Assembly (NCBI GenBank): GCA_002353935.1
Contig: DEKP01000008.1
Span: 1-11,850 of the forward strand
Direction of reading: 5' to 3'
Source of the DNA: Ruminococcaceae bacterium UBA2719
Lineage (GTDB): Bacteria > Bacillota > Clostridia > Oscillospirales > Acutalibacteraceae
Length of the DNA stretch: 11,850 bases
Positions 7,801 through 11,850 of this stretch are shown here, piece after piece. Made by a program: the position numbers and the translations under genes. Position 1 is the first letter of the stretch, and the number at the start of each line of letters is the position of its first letter. The notes beneath the pieces were generated by a model. That model worked only from the letters and a program-made list of their open reading frames with translations, was not told where the DNA came from and ran no database searches.

Positions 7801-10490
7801 TATTGGTATGGGAGCTACACAATGTAGATATCACTAAACCTCTCCCTCAAATTTATTATAAGGCAAAATTTGACGATAATGTTAAAAACAATGACTCTTT
7901 TGTCAATACAGCAGTAATCTATGGTGAAAACGATCACAGGTTGATTGATGAAACAAACGAAAATTTGACTAAGCATACTGTTTCTGTTTCAATTACGTCT
8001 GATTTTTCCATAAATCAAACAGTATCGCCTCGCGTTGCAGAGGTTAACACACCTATTACTTATAATATAAGCTATAATAATAATGGTCCAAATAACTACT
8101 CTGATGAAATAATGATGACCACTCTGCCGCATAAGGAAGGATCGACCGGACAGCATTCGAGTTATTACGGTGATTACAAAGTTTCAAGTTATGGCTTTGC
8201 GCCTCAAAGCGGAAATTTGGCTACAGATTATACTGTATGGTATACAACCGATACATCGGCATATTCTTTAACATCAAAAGATGTTTCTGTTAATGAAATC
8301 AGTTCAGGAACTTCAGGCTCAGTTGAATGGACCGCAGCAAGCGTCTGCGCAACAGATGATAACGGAATATATTATCTTAACGATTTACCCGAGAACGCTA
8401 CTGCAATTATTATTATCGGTTCTCTTGGATCTAAAAAAAGCGTTACAGCTAAAGTTACAATAGAACCATCCAGTAATCATCCGAACGATGTTTATTGGAA
8501 TAATGCTTCTACCTCCAACAACACCGGCACAGCAAAGGTTGATACGCCTGCATATATTGTTAAACGTACTGTCAGCGGACACGTTTGGTACGATACAAAC
8601 CGCAACGGTCTGCAGGATGAAGGCGAACAGCCGGTGACAGATATTGCACTCAGAGCTACACTTTATCGCGCAGATGATTTGAGCGAACCTGCTGCTAAAA
8701 TCCATGCTCCGTCTGAAAAGCTTGAAGTAGATTTGGACGAAAACGGAGAGTACTTCTTCGAGAATATGGCTGAAGGGGAGTATATAGTTAAGTTTACTGC
8801 TCCAAACGGAAATATTGTCTCTGACAAGGGTCTGGTTAAGGTTACTGTCAAGGATGCTGATAATAACAATAATGACGAAATAGATTCCGATGCTATTGGC
8901 AGCTACAATAGCAGCAACGATGAACTTGAATCAGCCTCTACTTCAACCTTTAATTTGCCTTCACTGGAAGCAATCATTGATAGCGGCAATCATCTTTTTG
9001 AAATGTATAACGTTGATTTAGGTTTATATATTGCTAAAAAAATCGATATTACAAAAAAGGTTAATGATTCCGACCATGCTGATATTTCTCAGCGTTATGA
9101 GGAGGTTACATATAAAATTAACACCTCAGTTCCGGATGAATTGGATATTACAAGCTTTGTTGTAAATGACACCTTGGAAGATGTTTTGGAGTATGTTAAA
9201 AATTCTGTTAAGGTTACTATCGGCGGCACACAGCTTTCAGCTGAGCAGCTTGAAAATCAGTTTGCTGTCAGCTCACAGACAATAAGCTTTACTCTAACAT
9301 CCGATCAGCTGCAACAAACAGGTGATGATGTTGTAATCACATTTAAGGCGAAGATTCGCGAAGGCGCCGACCTTTCATCTTATTCAAATAACGGAAAGAT
9401 TGAGATACCAAATACAGCTAACTATATCATTAACAATGACAGCGAACGCACAAAGGCGTCTGATGCCGTAACGATAACACCTCCTACTCCTCCAACTATA
9501 GATATCCCTGTTACAAAGGAATGGGTAGGACCCGAGCAAGATATTACTATATATCTTTTTGCAGACGGAGTTGAAAATGATTCTGTAGAGCTTAAAGCTT
9601 CAACAGGTTGGCAACATACGTTTGAGAACAAGCCTGAGTATGATATTAAAACCGGCAAGAAGATAGAATACACAGTAGAAGAGCAGGAGCTTGCAAACTA
9701 CAGCTCGGATATTGTAAAGAACGACGACGGTTCTTTCACGATCACCAACACAAACACAGAAACGATTGATATTCCTGTTACAAAGGAATGGGTAGGACCC
9801 GAGCAAGATTCTGTTACCGTATATCTTCTTGCAGACGGAGTTCAAAAAGAGTCTGCAGAGCTGACATCTTCAACAGGTTGGCAACATACGTTTGAGGACC
9901 TTCTTAAGTATGACAGCCAAACAGGAAAAGAAATAAAATATACAATAGAAGAACTTAACATTGAAAATTACAGCTCTGATATTGTGAAAAATGATGACGG
10001 CTCTTTCACAATCACCAACACAAATACCGCAAAGAGAAATATTACGGTAGAGAAAAAATGGGTAGGAAAAGAGCTTTCCGAAGTTACTGTTCATTTGTTT
10101 GCCGACGGAAAAGAAGTCGATTCTGCAAAGCTTACAAAAGACACAGCTTGGAAGCATTCGTTTACGGATCTTGCGCAGTTTGATCAAAAGGACGGACACG
10201 AGATCAAGTATACAATTTCAGAGGACGCTGTAACCGGCTACACAACGTCGATTACCGGCAGCGCAGAAGAGGGCTTTACAGTAACAAATACCGAGCAAGA
10301 AAAGCCTACAGAAGTTCCTACACAAGCTCCTACAGAAGCTCCTAAGGTTGTTACACCTAAGACCTCAGACAACAGTAATACAGTCTTGTACGCTTGGTTC
10401 ACCGCGTTGTCCGCTGTTGCACTCGCTTTGTGCTTTTGGCATTGGAAGAAATCTCGCAAAAAAACTTGCAAGGTAAGAAAAGATAAATAA
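4836..10490 (+). CDS. Giant sortase-anchored adhesin / isopeptide-forming fimbrial-type protein
   Basis: This 1884-residue exported cell-wall protein probably acts as an adhesin or fibrillar surface protein. In order: signal peptide (1-32, ASA cut); Lys/Glu/Ser-rich low-complexity stretch (about 33-110); N-terminal adhesive region (about 120-850) ending its first module in VTVSAAPRFNV (305-315), a phrase I associate with large clostridial adhesins; beta-rich DUF11-like segments (about 862-1030 and 1047-1237); an SdrD-B-like domain from 1246 with SGHVWYDTNRNGLQDEGE; an isopeptide-forming domain (about 1403-1545); three Cna-B repeats (1556-1820); a Pro/Thr linker; and sorting signal TPKTS (1840-1844), membrane helix (about 1850-1870) and basic tail. 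Domain limits are by eye. The Cna-B triads for Lys-Asn bonds are intact. Seventeen cysteines occur between 188 and 1171 and none from there to the sorting signal, which is odd. Start ATG 4836 has AAAGGAGAA (4821-4829) at good spacing; upstream ATG 4773 lies in a leader hairpin without a binding site. Confidence 0.93.
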   Translation: MLRKNKIKKTLSILCAFCLIFQLLVSSIAASADEVSAQNKVVAEQDETVLNEEVQKNTGIEEETLDDKNSSAKEKSAATEKSEAKEESPERGQASENYKKTLPLKTSENVRSLNNDGAYVESLEVGGMLTGTSPFDDNDDPGNDSSPTNNIIRSFDTVTYTVHYVTNFYNQQSSYDQGYIWFRFELPCDSSIATFNTSAMGWIENGYRWDITKENINGVDTQVLTCSKILKSNGTDNDAIPGGGDVNVNINVWGAENGYKIQPTFYSWMDHNQSSSYSWFNPDGFGGHDATHQAEEVKSVQPDEVTVSAAPRFNVKLEKVSANHCSAQTTFDFSTGNDKALNKDKGQVKGLLSCYGVTLQLYGDAEKGLRGAEYPSGPITLDLDLKADCTYKDENNQNRTLSVSPLVWSAEGNSASSTQSDGRDVETYATAYAANIAPYNKDSLATDGADLGTQGSQSCFDGGEWSFSQDTSTGRVHVTVDNYKINPNWFPNVNSYQTLSNSTYYNKDSGVKSCWKACFSAGEVFVVTPLEEFINLGDKWDGKFLLSAEDKNLKAKTLSGQIQQDSADTNDQQMVKTDDETKVTIDTDQREGADTAIQYAFPGQGVNYSSDINNWSKGPFCENQKDSTALGYEAAIQTTFTGSPQGIDKNNWAAVDVLVKFDDKALKPNNKNPYLSWSGQKEGEKVTRVFAYKTDGSGWSSDEEQANAKIEDLVYYEDYSTEHGVCVGILAQLTCPNNIGFSVEDLVVKYYFNVKTEKNLVGHVAQTTVCARYATHEMLENAANRTTVTDVTNGNGNWETYCRQLPNIKGAAYSDGVSRDYYGNLVSASAKKAEYSDTGDLIYGGEGHKKYCDSLYLAAYKAKIEKDVSQRADAFDHNPRSKTLFSLDIGENIADFCLSPSVVKAKALEWTNRETIEIRDVIPNGMSYIEESAVLGGYYQPNATAGLSGTVLEGVKCHNGATVSYQVDGDEEKISVSYRIHKKDNGTTVLVWELHNVDITKPLPQIYYKAKFDDNVKNNDSFVNTAVIYGENDHRLIDETNENLTKHTVSVSITSDFSINQTVSPRVAEVNTPITYNISYNNNGPNNYSDEIMMTTLPHKEGSTGQHSSYYGDYKVSSYGFAPQSGNLATDYTVWYTTDTSAYSLTSKDVSVNEISSGTSGSVEWTAASVCATDDNGIYYLNDLPENATAIIIIGSLGSKKSVTAKVTIEPSSNHPNDVYWNNASTSNNTGTAKVDTPAYIVKRTVSGHVWYDTNRNGLQDEGEQPVTDIALRATLYRADDLSEPAAKIHAPSEKLEVDLDENGEYFFENMAEGEYIVKFTAPNGNIVSDKGLVKVTVKDADNNNNDEIDSDAIGSYNSSNDELESASTSTFNLPSLEAIIDSGNHLFEMYNVDLGLYIAKKIDITKKVNDSDHADISQRYEEVTYKINTSVPDELDITSFVVNDTLEDVLEYVKNSVKVTIGGTQLSAEQLENQFAVSSQTISFTLTSDQLQQTGDDVVITFKAKIREGADLSSYSNNGKIEIPNTANYIINNDSERTKASDAVTITPPTPPTIDIPVTKEWVGPEQDITIYLFADGVENDSVELKASTGWQHTFENKPEYDIKTGKKIEYTVEEQELANYSSDIVKNDDGSFTITNTNTETIDIPVTKEWVGPEQDSVTVYLLADGVQKESAELTSSTGWQHTFEDLLKYDSQTGKEIKYTIEELNIENYSSDIVKNDDGSFTITNTNTAKRNITVEKKWVGKELSEVTVHLFADGKEVDSAKLTKDTAWKHSFTDLAQFDQKDGHEIKYTISEDAVTGYTTSITGSAEEGFTVTNTEQEKPTEVPTQAPTEAPKVVTPKTSDNSNTVLYAWFTALSAVALALCFWHWKKSRKKTCKVRKDK
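9501..10295 (+). repeat. Three tandem Cna-B repeats within the adhesin gene
   Basis: Units are 9501-9767 (89 codons), 9768-10037 (90) and 10038-10295 (86). Units 1 and 2 share a nearly identical opening (9501-9542 against 9768-9809, one difference) and an identical 29-base block (9598-9626 against 9868-9896), separated by diverged DNA; unit 3 is more distant. The expected isopeptide residues by position are Lys1561/Glu1615/Asn1638, Lys1650/Glu1705/Asn1728 and Lys1740/Glu1796/Asn1818. These fold as stalk modules that project the N-terminal part away from the wall. Confidence 0.88.
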
Positions 10491-10527
10491 GCTTAAACTT
10501 ATAATTTTTAATTGAATTTTATAATGT

Positions 10528-10564
10528 AAAAAACCGACCGCATGGAATTCCATGCGGTCGGTTT
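10528..10564. terminator. Bidirectional terminator between convergent genes
   Basis: Bases 10531-10564 form a perfect 34-bp palindrome centred on GAATTC, with arms AAACCGACCGCATGG and its complement. On the minus strand it is followed by six T (complement of 10528-10533), so it is best for the lipoprotein gene; on the plus strand only TTTAATATA follows. It lies 38 bp after the adhesin stop and 47 bp after the lipoprotein stop. It holds GACCGCA at 10536-10542. Confidence 0.88.
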
Positions 10565-10610
10565 AATATAGCTATTTATTATTTGAATATTATTTGTATG
10601 GTTAAAAAGC

Positions 10611-11612
10611 TTAGTTTTCAGAAGCTGGTTCTAAAGTATTTGTTTCGTTTTGTGTTTCTTTTGCGGTGGCATTTATTTCGTCTTGAATATTTACGGTTGC
10701 TTCATCGGGTGTTGCTTCGGGCTCGATAAACATAAAGCTCATTATGTTATATACCGTATCTTCATATGTGACGCCCTGTCTGTAAAAGTTTGTAAGTTCA
10801 ACTTTCATGGTGTGATCAGAGGACAGTGCGGATAAGGTGGATAAATTTTTGTCAGCTTTGAGATAATCTATTACTTCATCGCTGTCATAAAAAATATATG
10901 TAGGAGTGCTCATTTTTAGCTTTTCAATATCGACCTCGGGGGTCTCTTGATTAGCAAATACGTTTATAGCAGAGCAGTAGCCGAAAAGCTCTTGCTCAAT
11001 TGAACCGTTTGTAAAGGAGCAAAGCTTGCCTTCGTCGTTGATGTATAGATAAGCCGCTGTTTTTACTATGCTTTTTGATATAGAGCTGTCAAAAGATTTG
11101 AGGGTGTCAATAAGCTTTGTATATGCCTCTTCGCCTTTGGTTTTTCCTGTTACATTTCCGCCTAAAATCATTCCCAGATTAGAATATAGTGTTTTGAGCT
11201 CATCCATGGAATTGGCCTTTAGCATAGTGACTATAGGAATATTTTTCTTTTCTAACTGCTGTTGGGCAGAATCGGATAGAGGGGAATCGGTTATAATTAA
11301 GTCGGTTTCACTTTCAATGATTTTTGTTACGTCAGGATCTCCCTTAAGTCCCACAGATGGAACTACTGATAAAAAGGCCTGGTCGCAGTCGATGCTTTTG
11401 CCAACCATTTTTACATCATAGCCGATATATGATATAATATCTGCAAGACAGTCGGAAAGCACAACTATATTTTTTGGTTCTTTGCTTATTGTGACGTTGC
11501 CCAAGGTTACCGGGTAGTCTTTGTTTTTATCATTGGAACAACCCGAAAACACGGCACAGCAAACAGCCAGAACACAAACAGAAAGAACAAGCGAAATTAC
11601 TCTTTTGAGCAT
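10611..11612 (-). CDS. ABC-transporter substrate-binding lipoprotein, BtuF/FhuD-like
   Basis: This 333-residue lipoprotein probably captures cobalamin, a siderophore or a metal chelate outside the membrane and hands it to an ABC importer. A basic start and hydrophobic segment lead to the lipobox FSGC with Cys25 as the lipidation site. The body has the helical-backbone receptor pattern: VTISKEPKNIVVLSDCLADIISY (40-62, core PKNIVVL), then VPSVGLKGDPDVTKIIESETDLIIT (84-108) and a C-lobe ending in YRQGVTYEDTVYNIMSFMF (277-295). A Glu/Thr/Asn-rich tail (297-333) is unusual. The ligand cannot be told. Start 11612 was preferred to the longer frame from 11678: an AGAGGTG site precedes it, the lipoprotein signal begins there, and the candidate transcription start is near 11677. 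No permease or ATPase gene is present in the window, so it is an orphan here. The gene converges on the adhesin gene. Confidence 0.88.
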   Translation of the reverse strand: MLKRVISLVLSVCVLAVCCAVFSGCSNDKNKDYPVTLGNVTISKEPKNIVVLSDCLADIISYIGYDVKMVGKSIDCDQAFLSVVPSVGLKGDPDVTKIIESETDLIITDSPLSDSAQQQLEKKNIPIVTMLKANSMDELKTLYSNLGMILGGNVTGKTKGEEAYTKLIDTLKSFDSSISKSIVKTAAYLYINDEGKLCSFTNGSIEQELFGYCSAINVFANQETPEVDIEKLKMSTPTYIFYDSDEVIDYLKADKNLSTLSALSSDHTMKVELTNFYRQGVTYEDTVYNIMSFMFIEPEATPDEATVNIQDEINATAKETQNETNTLEPASEN

Positions 11613-11641
11613 ATTAAACACCTCTGTAAAAATAGATATGT

Positions 11642-11674
11642 GCAATACAGAAAGACTTAGATTTTCTATATTGC
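11642..11674 (-). promoter_or_regulatory. 5'-terminal hairpin in the lipoprotein mRNA leader
   Basis: On the plus strand GCAATACAGAAA (11642-11653) pairs with TTTCTATATTGC (11663-11674), 11 of 12 positions, one C/A mismatch, 9-base loop. With the predicted start near 11677 the stem begins within about three bases of the 5' end of the minus-strand transcript. Such a position often protects mRNA from decay. No T-run follows. It is too short for a cobalamin riboswitch. Confidence 0.45.
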
Positions 11675-11683
11675 TCAAAATAT

Positions 11684-11712
11684 ATTTTAACTAAAATATA
11701 ACATATAGTCAA
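11684..11712 (-). promoter_or_regulatory. Promoter of the lipoprotein gene
   Basis: Read on the minus strand: TTGACT (complement of 11707-11712), 17-bp spacer, TAAAAT (complement of 11684-11689). Both boxes match the consensus at 5 of 6. The predicted start is near 11677, 65 bases before the start codon. Confidence 0.6.
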
Positions 11713-11722
11713 ATAATTTGAC
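11708..11722. promoter_or_regulatory. 7-1-7 palindrome over the -35, likely repressor operator
   Basis: GTCAAATAATTTGAC is a perfect 7-bp inverted repeat with a single central base. It covers five of the six -35 bases of the lipoprotein promoter. This is the geometry of Fur-family operators (Fur, PerR, Zur), although the sequence is not the Bacillus consensus of any of them. Repression by a bound metal sensor is the inference. Confidence 0.5.
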
Positions 11723-11768
11723 AAAAATTTACTTATAATTAAAAATTTGAAATAAATTCAAAAAAAGC

Positions 11769-11797
11769 TTGCAATTTAAAATATTTGATGATATAAT
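11769..11797 (+). promoter_or_regulatory. Strong rightward promoter at the window edge
   Basis: TTGCAA (11769-11774), 17 bp, TATAAT (11792-11797). The predicted start is about 11804. It is divergent from the lipoprotein promoter and must drive something beyond the window. Confidence 0.6.
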
Positions 11798-11803
11798 AGC
11801 AAA

Positions 11804-11850
11804 GTCGCAAAAATATTTGCGGCGGATTAGTTGGTGTTGATGACGCAGGG
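11804..11850 (+). other. Start of an unidentified transcript with a 5' stem-loop (cut by window end)
   Basis: GTCGCAAA (11804-11811) pairs with TTTGCGGC (11816-11823), one T-G pair, loop AATA, exactly at the predicted transcription start. The GC-richer stretch that follows has no ribosome binding site and no clear coding start. It may be the 5' end of a small RNA, a riboswitch or a leader; 47 bases are too few to assign. Confidence 0.35.

Noticed and set aside
9422..10199. Long open frames on the minus strand within the Cna-B region and elsewhere
   Set aside because: They lie opposite well-supported coding sequence, repeat with the Cna-B units, and lack ribosome binding sites and recognisable domains.
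11613..11678. Longer minus-strand start for the lipoprotein (22 extra residues)
   Set aside because: The extra residues precede a complete lipoprotein signal, the predicted transcription start is at about 11677, and the leader hairpin occupies this DNA.
11613..11680. Cobalamin riboswitch before the BtuF-like gene
   Set aside because: The leader is about 65 bases, far shorter than that riboswitch, and none of its conserved boxes is seen.
11718..11739. TTGACA and TATAAT on the plus strand as a promoter
   Set aside because: Only 10 bp separate the two boxes, too short for sigma-A. The TTGACA is part of the palindrome.
11821..11850. Similarity of TTAGTTGGTG to a 16S rRNA segment
   Set aside because: The match is about nine bases in the wrong context, with no flanking rRNA sequence.
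1..11850. Mobile element, CRISPR, toxin-antitoxin or phage defence genes
   Set aside because: No transposase or integrase, terminal repeats, spaced direct repeats or such protein families were seen on either strand.

Overview
The window reads as a chromosomal segment of a low-GC, Gram-positive anaerobe of the Clostridia, most like a gut Ruminococcaceae/Oscillospirales member. The grounds are the AT-rich intergenic DNA with AGGAGG-type ribosome binding sites, a small cysteine-motif protein typical of Firmicutes, a clostridial two-component pair, a lipoprotein receptor, and two large exported proteins with Thr/Pro linkers and cell-wall sorting tails. No rRNA, tRNA, transposase, phage gene or CRISPR array was seen.

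Left part (1-2920): a C_GCAxxG_C_C family protein (99-542), then an OmpR/PhoB-type response regulator (637-1320) overlapping its membrane histidine kinase (1301-2842), closed by a strong terminator. The promoter before the regulator has a good -10 but no normal -35. In place of the -35 is an 18-bp element very close to the enterobacterial Pho box, in the position an activator of this regulator family would use.

Middle (2921-10564): two cell-surface genes, each with its own promoter region and terminator. The first (3115-4257) encodes a 380-residue secreted protein with one globular domain I can only liken to starch-binding modules, a Thr/Pro linker and a C-terminal VQTG sorting tail. The second (4836-10490) encodes an 1884-residue adhesin: N-terminal adhesive region, DUF11-like part, SdrD-B-like domain, isopeptide-forming domain, three Cna-B repeats and a TPKTS sorting tail. 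A 578-bp gap separates them. It holds two terminator hairpins, a palindromic element, a candidate promoter and a probable long structured leader with a seven-C run. No sortase gene lies in the window.

Right part (10611-11850): a convergent lipoprotein gene for an ABC-transporter receptor of the BtuF/FhuD (cobalamin/siderophore/metal) type, without its permease and ATPase. Its promoter has a perfect 7-1-7 palindrome over the -35, as expected for a Fur-family operator, and its transcript would open with a stable hairpin. At the right edge a strong rightward promoter starts a transcript that also folds at its 5' end, the start of something cut off by the window.

The most notable points are the Pho-box-like element, the 7-1-7 operator, the GACCGCA heptamer shared by the three main terminators, the structured leader of the adhesin, the two non-canonical sorting signals, and the unplaced domain in the 3115-4257 product.
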